From Salinisphaera sp049568105 (GTDB lineage: Bacteria > Pseudomonadota > Gammaproteobacteria > Nevskiales > Salinisphaeraceae): 64,000 nt of DNA. Shown here piece after piece: positions 37,837 to 46,612 of the stretch. Position 1 is the first letter of the stretch. Each line of letters begins with the position of its first letter. The stretch is taken from positions 620,001 to 684,000 of the forward strand of contig NZ_CP145335.1 of the NCBI RefSeq assembly GCF_049568105.1. Reading direction: 5' to 3'. The notes beneath the pieces were generated by a model, which saw nothing but the letters and a program-made list of their open reading frames with translations, did no database searches and was not told the origin of the DNA. The translations under genes were made by a program, and so were the position numbers.

Positions 37837-38733
37837 CTATTGGCCGGGGGCGTGAAAACCGGGCTCGCCCGGTCCTGGGTGGCGTGTCGGTGGACCGAGT
37901 AATACGCTCTGGGGCTTGGCGGTCAGCTCGGCGCCCAGATCCTGGATCTGTCGGCTGGTATCGCGCAGCTGCTCGGTCAGGGCATCGATATGCGGCAGGA
38001 TGCGCTGGTTGAGACGGCGCATGACTTGCTGGCCGGACTTGCCCACCCCCTGGGCTTGCCGCATCACCGGGCCAGCCTGTTGGGTGAGCCGGTCGACCCG
38101 GTCGACGGTGTGTCGCAGTTGCTCGGTTAGCCTGGGCAACTGTGCGAGTGTGGGCTGTAGGGCCTGTTCGGTTTCAGTGAGTTGGGCAGTGGCCTGGTCG
38201 AGTTGGGCGAAGGTCCGGCTGATATGCCGGGCGTTGTCGCCACCGGTGAGTTGCTCGACCTGATCCAGAATCCGGCTGATGCGTTCGAGATCCTGCTGGC
38301 CGCGATCCTTGAGCTGGGCGAACAGGCCCTGGTGCAGCGGCAGTTCGGCCGGCTTGTCCGACCCGGTGGTCAGCGGCGGCGCCGACGGGTCCGGGGTGGC
38401 CAGGGTCAGCGTGCTCAGGCCAGTAATGCCCTGGGTAGAGAGTTCGGCATAGCTGGTGCGCGTTAGCGGCACCGAGTCGCGGATCTTGAACACGATGCGT
38501 ACGGTATTGGGATCGTCGGGGGCGAAACCGACGCTTTCGATATGGCCGACTTTCAGCCCCTTGAACTTGACCGGCGATTCGCTAGTCACGCCACCGACCG
38601 CATGCTGGGTGCGGATGACCAGTGTCCGGTGGGCACCGTCGCCGGTCGACAGCCAGAAGAAAAAAGCCACGGCACCGGCGCCGAAGACGATGATGAACGC
38701 CAGTGCCGCGACGAGATGCGATCGGTTTTCCAT
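37837..38733 (-). CDS. MCE/MlaD-family periplasmic lipid-binding protein
   Basis: A 298-residue protein with an N-terminal membrane anchor (AALAFIIVFGAGAVAFFFWLS), one MlaD/MCE domain (VTSESPVKFKGLKVGHIESVGF is the core) and a long helical, Gln-rich C-terminal region (about residues 130-260) that should form the tunnel or coiled coil. It would carry lipids between the inner-membrane ABC complex and the outer membrane. It is longer than E. coli MlaD (183 residues), consistent with a PqiB- or LetB-like helical extension. Confidence 0.88.
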   Translation of the reverse strand: MENRSHLVAALAFIIVFGAGAVAFFFWLSTGDGAHRTLVIRTQHAVGGVTSESPVKFKGLKVGHIESVGFAPDDPNTVRIVFKIRDSVPLTRTSYAELSTQGITGLSTLTLATPDPSAPPLTTGSDKPAELPLHQGLFAQLKDRGQQDLERISRILDQVEQLTGGDNARHISRTFAQLDQATAQLTETEQALQPTLAQLPRLTEQLRHTVDRVDRLTQQAGPVMRQAQGVGKSGQQVMRRLNQRILPHIDALTEQLRDTSRQIQDLGAELTAKPQSVLLGPPTRHPGPGEPGFHAPGQ

Positions 38734-38742
38734 AAAGACCTC

Positions 38743-39507
38743 TTAGGCGTCGGCGGCAAAAAAACGTTCGATGAAAGGGTGCGAATAGCACTGGATTTCA
38801 GCCAGGGTCCCGGTGGTCAGGATCCGGCCATCGACCAGCACCGCGATCCGGTCGGCAACCGTTTCCAGAGTGGTGCGGTTATGGGTGACGATTAGGCCGG
38901 ACAGCCCCATGTTCTTGTGCAGCTGGGCATAGAGCCGGTGAAAATCGGTGGCCGAGGCCGGATCGAGTCCGGCGGTTGGCTCGTCGAGAAACAACAGCTC
39001 CGGATCCAGCGCCAGCGCCCGAGCCAGGGCCGCGCGTTTGATCATGCCGCCCGACAGGGCATGCGGCATGCGATTGCCGACCTCCGGTGCCAGGCCCACT
39101 GCCGCCAGTTTGAGCCCGACCAAATCGGCGACCATCGGCTCGGGTATGGCCAGACCGTCGCGGCGCAGTTCGCGCATCGGAAACGCGATATTGTCGTAGA
39201 CCGACAGCGCCGAAAACAGCGCGCCTTGTTGAAATAGCACGCCCCAGCGCCGGCTCAGGCGTCGCATGGCCGCACCCTGCAGCCGGCCGATGCGCTCGCC
39301 CAGGACCTGAATCCGTCCCTCGGCCGGCCGGCTGAGGCCGATCAGATGACGCAGCATCAGCGACTTGCCGCCGCCGCTGCTGCCGATCACGGCCAGGGTC
39401 TCGCCGCGTGCCAGGCATAAATTCAGCCCGCGCAGAATCCAGTCGCCGTCGATTTCGGTGCCGAGATCGACGACTTCGATGGCCGTATCCAAGGCGCCGT
39501 TGCTCAT
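38743..39507 (-). CDS. ABC transporter ATP-binding protein (MlaF type)
   Basis: A 254-residue ATPase with Walker A GSSGGGKSLMLRHL, signature LSGGMIKRAALARALAL, Walker B ELLFLDEPTAGLDP and switch His in VTHNRTT. The MIKR signature variant is characteristic of MlaF-type ATPases. The start overlaps the permease stop by 4 bases, which implies tight stoichiometry. Confidence 0.92.
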   Translation of the reverse strand: MSNGALDTAIEVVDLGTEIDGDWILRGLNLCLARGETLAVIGSSGGGKSLMLRHLIGLSRPAEGRIQVLGERIGRLQGAAMRRLSRRWGVLFQQGALFSALSVYDNIAFPMRELRRDGLAIPEPMVADLVGLKLAAVGLAPEVGNRMPHALSGGMIKRAALARALALDPELLFLDEPTAGLDPASATDFHRLYAQLHKNMGLSGLIVTHNRTTLETVADRIAVLVDGRILTTGTLAEIQCYSHPFIERFFAADA

Positions 39508-40649
39508 AAAAACCCCAGTTTGGCGAGGACTGCGCCGGTCAGGGCATCGATGATCAGAATCAACGACAGGCCGACCACCACCGAGCGGGTGGTCTGGGCG
39601 CTGAGGCTGTCGGTATTGGCCCGGGCGGTCAGGCCGAAATAGCTGCCGACGATGGCGATGATCAGGCCGAATAGGGCGCCTTTGATCAACCCCAGCCAGA
39701 AATTGAACATCGATACCGATTCCGGCAGCCGGGCCAGGAACAGGCCGTAGGGTACGCCGAGATCGAACTGGGCCGTGGTGGCGCCGCCTAGAATCTCGGC
39801 GGCATCGGTCCAGACCACCAGCAGCGGCATGGCGATGACCATGCCGATTACCCGTGAGGTCACCAGCCGCAACCGCGGCGAGGCACCGAAGGTCTTAAGT
39901 GCGTCGAGTTCTTCGGTCAGGTGCATGCCAGCGATCCCGGCCGTGATCGCCGAGCCGGCCCGGCCGACCTGGATGATGGCTGCGATCACCGGGCCGAGCT
40001 CACGGGTCACCGCCAGGCCTATCAGGCCGATGATGCGCTGGTTGGCTCCGAAGTCCGACAGGGTGACGCCGATCTGCAGGCTCATGACGATGCCGATCAC
40101 ATAGCCGGTCACCCCCAGCAGCAGCACCGAGGATACCCCGGTGCGATAGATCGCCGCGCTGATTTCACGGGCCGGAATCAGCCGCCAGTGCACACAGCAG
40201 ATGCCCAGATCGATCAGTACGCCGACCAACAGGGCCAACAGCCCGGCTGTACTGCGGGCGATGCCGACGAGCCCCCCGCCCAGCCGGTCGAGACCGCTGA
40301 GCAGCCGCGAGCGGCGTCGCTGGGGTTCGGGCACCGTAGGCGCTTCGACCAGCCGTTCCAGTCGGTGGCGATCCGGGGCCCGGCAGGTCAGCTGCTCCGG
40401 CAGTTGGCCGCCCCAAAGGCGGCACAGCAGCCAGGCGCCGGCGCTGTCCAGACCGGTGATATGGGTCAGATCCCATGCCAGCTGCTCGGGGTGTTCGAGC
40501 GCGTCCAGCTCGCGACCCAGGCGTTCGCGAGCCCGGCCGGCCAGAAACAGATGCCACGAGCCGCCCAGTACCACCCTTGTGGTCGGGCCGGAGCTATCCA
40601 GCTGCCAGCTTGGCGCAGCCTCGGCGTGGTCGGTGTACGCCTGGGTCAC
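39504..40649 (-). CDS. MlaE-family permease with N-terminal STAS-like domain
   Basis: A 381-residue protein. The first roughly 110 residues are soluble and STAS-like (GLDSAGAWLLCRLW is the typical helix), fused to an MlaE permease of about five to six helices with GVTGYVIGIVMSLQIGV, TRELGPVIAAIIQVGRAGSAITAGIAGMHLTEELDAL and the hydrophobic C-terminus. In E. coli the STAS protein MlaB is separate; the fusion removes the need for it. The start is a GTG. It is the first gene of the four-gene lipid transport operon. Confidence 0.9.
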   Translation of the reverse strand: MTQAYTDHAEAAPSWQLDSSGPTTRVVLGGSWHLFLAGRARERLGRELDALEHPEQLAWDLTHITGLDSAGAWLLCRLWGGQLPEQLTCRAPDRHRLERLVEAPTVPEPQRRRSRLLSGLDRLGGGLVGIARSTAGLLALLVGVLIDLGICCVHWRLIPAREISAAIYRTGVSSVLLLGVTGYVIGIVMSLQIGVTLSDFGANQRIIGLIGLAVTRELGPVIAAIIQVGRAGSAITAGIAGMHLTEELDALKTFGASPRLRLVTSRVIGMVIAMPLLVVWTDAAEILGGATTAQFDLGVPYGLFLARLPESVSMFNFWLGLIKGALFGLIIAIVGSYFGLTARANTDSLSAQTTRSVVVGLSLILIIDALTGAVLAKLGFL

Positions 40650-41314
40650 CGGCGAGCGGCTCCCGGGCGGTGGCCGCCGGGCGCGTTAATGCGGGATGGC
40701 AGGCCGGTGCGATCGTATAACAAAGACAAGACAAGACGATTCATCGTTCCGATATGATCGGTAACAACATGGCTAATTTAGCGCAGGCGCGGCCGAACGA
40801 CTATCCGTAAGCGAACGGTCATCCCTGCGTGTCTGGTCAAAACCTAGGGCGCGCGCCTTTTTACAGTCGTACGGGGCCGCACCCCGCGCTGGGCCGTAAC
40901 GTCGCATGCGCCGCGCGGTCATGGCGCGCCGGTTTATCGGTGCCCGACTGATCAAGGGGCAACCCCAACCGGGGCCGCCCATGCGCCCCTTTGGTGGCAG
41001 TCAAACGACTCTTAGAGCCTGTTGAGGTGGTCTTTGAGCCCGTGCCAAGCGTTTTTATAAAAAATAGAGTAAACGGCAAGACAAAGCGTCGAACGGCGTA
41101 GTCGCTCTGCGAGATAGCGATCAGACGGGATTGCCGTCGTGTCGTTCATATATGGGCGCCTGTTTTTCCAGATTGGGTCGCCCATGAACACTCACCATGG
41201 GCGCCTGGCGGCGTTGCCAGTCCGCGTTATGACCTGCCGTGGCCGGCGACTGGTGCGATGCCGAACCCGTAGGGCGGTTTCAGACGCGACGCTCATACGA
41301 CACAGCAACGGGCC
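40650..41314. other. 665-base noncoding region, AT-richer island, no gene seen
   Basis: No supported ORF. Between 41010 and 41100 the composition drops (a TTTTTATAAAAAATAGAG stretch), unlike the flanks, which suggests foreign or remnant DNA. The motif ATGGGCGCC recurs at about 41144 and 41197. No IS ends, tRNA or terminator are clear. The promoter of the lipid-transport operon should lie at its left end. Confidence 0.4.
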
Positions 41315-41974
41315 CTAGCGCTGGGCTGCCGAGGCATCGCTGCCCTGGTTCATGGACGAGTCCAGGATCTGGATTACTTGGTTGTAGTCGGTGCTCTGGT
41401 TGTGCAGCGCCGAGTACACGGCATAGCCGTAGGGCTTGATGTCCTTCGGGCCGCCGGGCTGATTCAGATCCGCGCCGTGGTCGATCATGAACCGCACCAT
41501 CTGAGGGTCGTTGCGCTTGATCGCGAACAATAGCGGCGTCAGATGCTGGGAATCGGCCCTGGGGTCGGCGGCATCGATATCGCCGCCATGGCCAAGATAG
41601 GCCTTGGCACAGTCATAGGCATCGGCGAGTGCAGCCTGATGCTGGAAAATCTGAACCAGACCGCCTGCCAGGGTCAGTGCCTGGGTTTGGGCCTTATCGT
41701 GGTCGTCGGCGCAGTAGGCCGCGGCCGGGGAGGCCGCCTGGGTGGTCGTCGGTGGCTCGGGTTTTTCCGCGGGCTCGGGCTTGGGGGCCGGTTTTTCGGC
41801 AGGCTGCTCGGCTTGGCCCTGGCCCTGGCCTTCGGGCTGTGGCTGGGCTGGCTTCTGGGTTGCTTCGCCCGTGGGTTCCTGGCTCGGCTGCGGGCTGCGC
41901 ACCGACCAGTAAATACCCACGGCAGCTGCCGCGATAACGATCACGGCGATCGCGATAGCTAGGCCTTTTTTCAT
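41315..41974 (-). CDS. Membrane-anchored ankyrin-repeat protein
   Basis: A 219-residue protein: an N-terminal signal anchor (LAIAIAVIVIAAAAVGIYW), a Pro/Glu/Gln/Lys-rich linker (about residues 30-80, with repeated KPEP-type units) and a C-terminal periplasmic domain with ankyrin-like repeats (TPLLFAIKRNDPQMVRFMIDHGADLNQPGG). Two cysteines in the folded domain may pair. A strong GGAGA ribosome site lies 8 bases upstream of the ATG. The function is unknown; a protein-binding role is inferred from ankyrin repeats. Confidence 0.75.
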   Translation of the reverse strand: MKKGLAIAIAVIVIAAAAVGIYWSVRSPQPSQEPTGEATQKPAQPQPEGQGQGQAEQPAEKPAPKPEPAEKPEPPTTTQAASPAAAYCADDHDKAQTQALTLAGGLVQIFQHQAALADAYDCAKAYLGHGGDIDAADPRADSQHLTPLLFAIKRNDPQMVRFMIDHGADLNQPGGPKDIKPYGYAVYSALHNQSTDYNQVIQILDSSMNQGSDASAAQR

Positions 41975-41998
41975 CGGAGTCTCCTGTCGAGGGGCGCG

Positions 41999-42868
41999 TC
42001 AGCGCTTTTCGCTATCGCCGAACAGATCGTCGAGCTTGTCTTCGAAGGCGTGATAGCCGAGATGGGCATAGAGTTCGTCGCGAGTTTGCATATGCTCGAC
42101 GGCTGGTCTCTGGCTGCCGTGCTCGCGGATCGTACGGTAGACATCCAGCGCGGCATTGGCCATCGCCCGCGAAGCCGAAAGCGGATACAGCACCATCGCC
42201 ACGCCTTGTGCGGCGAGTTCGTCGGTGCCGTAGAGTTCGGTCGCGCCGAATTCGGTAATATTGGCCAGCACTGGCACGCCCAGTTCGGTAAAACGCCGGT
42301 ACATGGCGAGATCGGTCATCGCCTCGGCGAAGATATAGTCGGCACCGGCCTCTACGCAGGCCGCGGCCCGCTCGAGCGCGGCATCCAGGCCTTCGACCGC
42401 CAGGGCATCGGTACGGGCCATGATCTTCATTTCGTCGCGGGCATCGACGGCAGCCTTGATCCGGTCGACCATCTCGGCCTGGGAGACGATTTCCTTGCCT
42501 GGCCGATGCCCGCAGCGTTTGGCTGCAACTTGGTCTTCGATATGCACCGCCGCCGCGCCCGCGCCTTCCAGCAGCCGGATCGAGCGGGCGATATTGAAGG
42601 CGCTGCCCCAGCCAGTATCGGCATCGACCAGCAGCGGCACGTCGGTGGCATAGGTGATTCGGCGCACATCCTCGAGTACGTCGTTCATCGTGGTCATGCC
42701 CAGGTCCGGTAGCCCGTACGACCAGTTGGCCACGCCGCCGCCGGACAGATAAATCGCGTTGAAGCCCGAATGCTCGGCCAGAATGGCGGCATAGGCGTTG
42801 ATCGCGCCTACGATCTGCAGCGGCTGTTCGTTAGCAAGTGCGGCAGCAAAACGTTGCGGTGCGGTCAT
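41999..42868 (-). CDS. prpB: 2-Methylisocitrate lyase (isocitrate lyase/PEP mutase family)
   Basis: Cleaves 2-methylisocitrate to pyruvate and succinate in the methylcitrate cycle for propionate. A 289-residue protein from the ATG before TAPQRFAAALANEQPLQIVG, the standard PrpB start. DADTGWGSAFNIARSI and the catalytic KRCGHRPGKEIV are diagnostic of this branch of the family. PrpC, PrpD/AcnD and PrpR are not adjacent, so a related acid could be the substrate. Confidence 0.88.
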   Translation of the reverse strand: MTAPQRFAAALANEQPLQIVGAINAYAAILAEHSGFNAIYLSGGGVANWSYGLPDLGMTTMNDVLEDVRRITYATDVPLLVDADTGWGSAFNIARSIRLLEGAGAAAVHIEDQVAAKRCGHRPGKEIVSQAEMVDRIKAAVDARDEMKIMARTDALAVEGLDAALERAAACVEAGADYIFAEAMTDLAMYRRFTELGVPVLANITEFGATELYGTDELAAQGVAMVLYPLSASRAMANAALDVYRTIREHGSQRPAVEHMQTRDELYAHLGYHAFEDKLDDLFGDSEKR

Positions 42869-43212
42869 GACAAGACGATCGGCAGAAAAATCATCGCGCC
42901 AGCTTAACCCAGGCATCAGGCGCTATGCCGCACCGGCGCTGTGTGCCGGAAACTGGTCGCCGCTGCGCGTCTGCGTCGCCGCGTCACGGAACGGAATACA
43001 AACCAGACCACCATCCACGGTATCGCCGGCCCGCTCTGTATCCAGCCCTTGGGCGCAGCGCCGAGCAGTGGAGGGCGCAAGCGATAAAGACGGCCGGATG
43101 TTTGAGTCGTGCGTAGCACGGCGAGTTTCCGGCCGTCCGCTTGCGGCCGGAGCCGCGCAGGGCACCGATGCGCAAGCATCGGCGCCAGACAGGGTGCCCT
43201 TTGTTTGGGCTA

Positions 43213-43238
43213 CTTTTATTTGGGCAAGCAAATAAAAG
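43213..43238. repeat. Hairpin 1 of repeat array (loop GGCAAG)
   Basis: A 10-bp perfect stem, CTTTTATTTG with CAAATAAAAG, around the loop GGCAAG. The first of four related hairpins. Confidence 0.85.
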
Positions 43239-43374
43239 TGGCTCGCGCATCAGCGCGAAACAGCCCGGTACGACTGGCTCGTAAAGTGTTTAAAGCACTA
43301 CGGCCCGGGATCTGGCGTATCTGATTCTGGCCACGAGGCAAGTTAGAACTCGGTTTCGCACTGTTGTGCGAGCC

Positions 43375-43400
43375 CCTTCTTTTGCTTGCCCAAAAGAAGG
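43375..43400. repeat. Hairpin 2 of repeat array (loop CTTGCC)
   Basis: A 10-bp perfect stem, CCTTCTTTTG with CAAAAGAAGG, around CTTGCC, the complement of hairpin 1's loop. The stem bases differ from hairpin 1 but pairing is kept. Confidence 0.85.
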
Positions 43401-43795
43401 AGCCAAGAAAAAGGCACCCGACACGGCGCCGGCTAACGCCGGTGCACTCCGATGCTCGCGGCGACGGGATGCGGCCAGAACTCGGGCCGCTTAGGCGGCC
43501 CTCAAACAGCTGGCCGCACCGGCGCTGTGCGCCGGACACCCGTTGCCGCTGCGCGTCTCCGTCGCCGTGTAACGGGATTCAATACAGGCACCCACTGCGA
43601 CATCGTGGGCTGGCTCTGTATTCGGACTCCCTTGGGCGCAGCGCCGAGCAGTGGAGGGCGCAAGCGAACAAGACGGCCGGATGTTTGAGTCGTGCGTAGC
43701 ACGGCGAGTTTCCGGCCGTCCGCTTGCGGCCGGAGCCGCGCAGGGCACCGATGCGCAAGCATCGGCGCCAGACAGGGTGCCCTTTGTTTGGGCTA

Positions 43796-43820
43796 CTTTT
43801 ATTTGGGCAAGCAAGAAAAG
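43796..43820. repeat. Hairpin 3 of repeat array (degenerate)
   Basis: The left arm is the same as hairpin 1 with loop GGCAAG, but the right arm has become CAAGAAAAG, which breaks part of the stem. Confidence 0.75.
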
Positions 43821-43956
43821 CCACTCGCGCATCAGCGCGAAACAGCCCGGTACGACTGGCTCGTAAAGTGTTTAAAGCACTACGGCCCGGGATCTGGCGT
43901 ATCTGATTCTGGCCACGAGGCAAGTTAGAACTCGGTTTCGCACTGCTGTGCGAGTC

Positions 43957-43982
43957 CCTTTATTTGCTTGCCCAAATAAAGG
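43957..43982. repeat. Hairpin 4 of repeat array (loop CTTGCC)
   Basis: A 10-bp perfect stem, CCTTTATTTG with CAAATAAAGG, around CTTGCC. Compared with hairpin 2 several stem positions changed in both arms together. Confidence 0.85.
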
Positions 43983-44299
43983 AACCAAACAAAAGGCACC
44001 CGAACACGGCGCCGGCTACGCCGGTGCACTCCGATGCTCGCGGCCACGGGATGCGGCTAGAACTCGCGTCGCTTTGGCGACGCTCAGACAGCTGGCCGCA
44101 CCGGCGCAGTGCGCCGGACACCCGTTGCCGCTGTGCGTCTGCGTCGCCGCGTTACGGGATGGAATACAGATCGACCGCCCGCTGCCGCGTGGCGAGCCTG
44201 CGCTGTATTAAGCCCCTTGGGCGCAGCGCCGAGCAGTGGAGGACCAAAGCGATCAAGACCACAATACCAAGCGTTGTAGCGAGACTGATATCTCCGGTT

Positions 44300-45748
44300 T
44301 CAACTCAACCAACGCACCGCAAAACGGATGAATCCACGCGTGAAGCGGTTGTAGGGCGGCCGGAACAAAAACGCCAGCGAGAAGCGATCGCGCAGCACCG
44401 CGCGTTCGTGGGAAAACGCCAGATAGCCGTAGTGGCCATGGCTCTGGCCTAGGCCAGAGTTGTTGACCCCGCCGAACGGCAGTCGGTCGTGCAGGAAATG
44501 CAGCATCGCCTGGTTCACGCAGGAGCCCCCGGCGCTGGTACGCGACAGTACGGCCTCGACGAGCGCGTTGTCCCGGGCATAGACATACAGCGCCAGCGGC
44601 TTGGGCCGGGCGTTGATGGCTGCGATCGGCGTGTTGATGTCGTCGAAGGTCAGAATCGGCAGCAGCGGGCCGAAGATTTCTTCGTCCATGATCCGTGCGT
44701 CATCGTCGACCTGGGTAAGCAGGGTCGGGGCCAGAAAACGCTCGTCGTTAGCCGGGACGGTGCCGACCGGCAGTTTGGCGCCGCGCTCGATCGCGTCTTC
44801 GAGCAGTTCGCGCAGGCGTTGATAGTGCTTGTCGTTGACGATCCGGCAGTAGTCGGGATTAGCGGCGATCTGGTCGCGCGGGCCGTACAGTTTGTCCAGA
44901 GCCGCGCGGCAGGCAGCAACGAAATCGTCCTTGATCGCGGCATGCACATAGACATAGTCGGGGGCGATACAGGTCTGGCCATTGTTGGCGAACTTGCCCC
45001 AGACCAGGCTGGCCGCGGCTGCCTCGATATTGGCCGAGCGATCCACGATCGCTGGCGATTTGCCGCCGAGCTCCAGGGTAACCGAGGCCAAGTGTTTGGC
45101 TGCTGCAGCCATCACGTGCCGGCCGACCGCCGGTGAACCCGTGAAAAAGATATGGTCGAACGGCAGGTCGAGTAGAGCCTGGGCTGTCTCGACGGCCCCG
45201 GTAACTACTGCGACTTCCTCGGGCTCGAACAACTCGGCGATGAACTCTTCCAGAAAGGCCGTACAGTGCGGCGTCATTTCCGAGGGCTTGAGGATGACGG
45301 TATTGCCGGCTGCGATCGCCGAAACGAGCGGGCCGAGCGACAGATTGATCGGATAGTTCCAGGGCGAGATGATCAGACACACGCCACGCGGTTCGGTGCG
45401 TACCTCGGCCGAGGTACCCAGCAACAGCTGGGTCGGCAGCTTGCGTTTGGGCTTCATCCACGACTTGAGCTTGCGGATGGCATGCCGAGCTTCGGCGACC
45501 ACCGGCAGGATCTCGGTGGCCTCGACCTCGGCGCCGGGTTTGGCGAAATCGGCATGACAGGCTGCGTGGATTGCCTCGCGCTTGTCGAACATGAGCTCGC
45601 GCAGGCGCTTGAGCTTGGCGATACGGTCGTCGGCGGTCGAGCTGCGCAGCGCGAGTGCGCGCGGGCGCTGGGCGTCGAACAGCCGTCGGAGGGTGGCGGC
45701 GTCGGTCTCGGCAGACGAAGTGGTGATCGGCTCGGCGGCGCTATCCAT
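44300..45748 (-). CDS. Aldehyde dehydrogenase, class 3/coniferyl-aldehyde type
   Basis: A 482-residue ALDH from the ATG before DSAAEPITTSS, with AAGGA about 11 bases upstream; the frame extends another 29 codons. Motifs: IISPWNYPINLSLGPLVSAIAAGN, FFTGSPAVGRHVMAAAAKHL, LELGGKSPAIVD (Glu) and NNGQTCIAPDYV (Cys). The C-terminus ends in a hydrophobic, basic tail (AFLFRPPYNRFTRGFIRFAVRWL) like membrane-associated fatty-aldehyde dehydrogenases. Divergent rubredoxin genes hint at long-chain aldehyde oxidation in an alkane-type pathway; that is inference. Confidence 0.87.
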   Translation of the reverse strand: MDSAAEPITTSSAETDAATLRRLFDAQRPRALALRSSTADDRIAKLKRLRELMFDKREAIHAACHADFAKPGAEVEATEILPVVAEARHAIRKLKSWMKPKRKLPTQLLLGTSAEVRTEPRGVCLIISPWNYPINLSLGPLVSAIAAGNTVILKPSEMTPHCTAFLEEFIAELFEPEEVAVVTGAVETAQALLDLPFDHIFFTGSPAVGRHVMAAAAKHLASVTLELGGKSPAIVDRSANIEAAAASLVWGKFANNGQTCIAPDYVYVHAAIKDDFVAACRAALDKLYGPRDQIAANPDYCRIVNDKHYQRLRELLEDAIERGAKLPVGTVPANDERFLAPTLLTQVDDDARIMDEEIFGPLLPILTFDDINTPIAAINARPKPLALYVYARDNALVEAVLSRTSAGGSCVNQAMLHFLHDRLPFGGVNNSGLGQSHGHYGYLAFSHERAVLRDRFSLAFLFRPPYNRFTRGFIRFAVRWLS

Positions 45749-46365
45749 AGCATTGTCCTTCGCGCTCTGGCGGTTGAGAGCGTGGTACCGATCGGGCAGG
45801 GGCGATCGGTCGTCGCGCCAGAAGACGCTGCGCAACGTCCACGATATCCAATCTACAACAATTACGATCGGCTATCGGCCGGCCATCGGCTCAGGGGAAT
45901 CGGCGCGAGCGAGCGCCGGCGTCGACGCCGTAGGTTGGCGTCTCAAAAGCTCGTGGGCGCAGGTCGTAAGCCCGGCACCCTGGCCGTTGAAGCGCCGATT
46001 GGCCTATAGCGGCGATGATGCCATTGCGCGTCCTACGGTCAGGCTGGCGCTGGGCCGCTGTACCCCAGCGTTTGCCCGGCTGACTCGGCGAGCCGCGAAA
46101 GATCGATCACGGGCGCCGTGTGGCGTTGCGCCTTTCGGCGGGTCGCGATTGTGTCGGTCCCGATGCGTGACTTGTATCAAGGCTTGGCCCGAACCCGGCA
46201 AAGCTTCAGTCGGGCGTTATGTCGAAGACGGGCCGATGCATAGCGGCGTCTGCGGATCGCTGTTGCGACAGTGTTTTGGTAGCCTTGAGCTCCTTGTAGC
46301 GGCGCTGCTTCGGCAGCGCCTGTTTTTTGGTTGTTGCGATACACCATCCCAAGCGAGATTAGGCA
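45749..46365. other. Divergent intergenic region with an orphan terminator
   Basis: About 617 bases between the aldehyde dehydrogenase and rubredoxin starts. No protein gene is supported. A strong plus-strand terminator near its right end has no upstream gene to serve, so an unannotated transcript (small RNA or rubredoxin leader) is possible in 45850-46330. Confidence 0.45.
46301..46327 (+). terminator. Orphan rho-independent terminator with UUCG loop
   Basis: An 8-bp perfect stem GGCGCTGC/GCAGCGCC closed by a TTCG tetraloop, then TGTTTTTT. It lies 39 bases before the rubredoxin ATG. It is either the end of a small RNA or an attenuator in the rubredoxin leader. Confidence 0.8.
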
Positions 46366-46533
46366 ATGAAGAAGTGGCAATGCATCGTCTGCGGGTTCGA
46401 GTACGATGAAGCCGAAGGCATGCCGGACGAAGGCATCGAGCCGGGCACCAAATGGGAAGACATTCCCGAAGACTGGACCTGCCCGGATTGCGGCGCGCCC
46501 AAGGACGACTTCGAAATGATGGAAGTCGAATAA
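46366..46533 (+). CDS. rubA: Rubredoxin
   Basis: A 55-residue one-iron electron carrier. The two Cys-x2-Cys iron ligands are CIVCG (Cys6, Cys9) and CPDCG (Cys39, Cys42), with the usual Y-D-E and DIPEDWTCP segments; it is highly acidic. The reductase gene follows 79 bases later. Rubredoxins of this type pass electrons to alkane hydroxylase or to oxidative-stress reductases. Confidence 0.96.
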   Translation: MKKWQCIVCGFEYDEAEGMPDEGIEPGTKWEDIPEDWTCPDCGAPKDDFEMMEVE

Positions 46534-46612
46534 CCAGTCGAATAACCGGGCATCGCCCGAGGTACGGGCCGCGCCAGCGGCCCGTTTTCGATTCGAATCG
46601 AGGCACGATCGT

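Larger units (their letters stand above)
42927..44258. repeat. Tandem array of ~585-bp palindrome-bearing repeats (about 2.3 copies)
   Basis: Three unit starts (GCCGCACCGGCG) lie at 42927, 43513 and 44095, a period of 586 then 582 bases; the third unit is cut after about 165 bases. Two segments are nearly identical between units (for example 43085-43230 with 43670-43815). Each full unit contains two hairpins pointing towards each other, so the unit is also a loose palindrome. Arginine-rich frames exist but differ between copies and carry no family motif, so this is noncoding. It fills the gap between prpB and the aldehyde dehydrogenase gene. Confidence 0.85.

Noticed and set aside
42916..44211. 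Several 60-115-codon frames in the repeat array
   Set aside because: The same DNA gives different, Arg/Ala-rich frames on both strands; they are by-products of the repeats and show no coding conservation.
42927..44258. CRISPR array
   Set aside because: The repeat unit is about 585 bases with two to three copies, no short regular repeats or spacers, and no cas genes.
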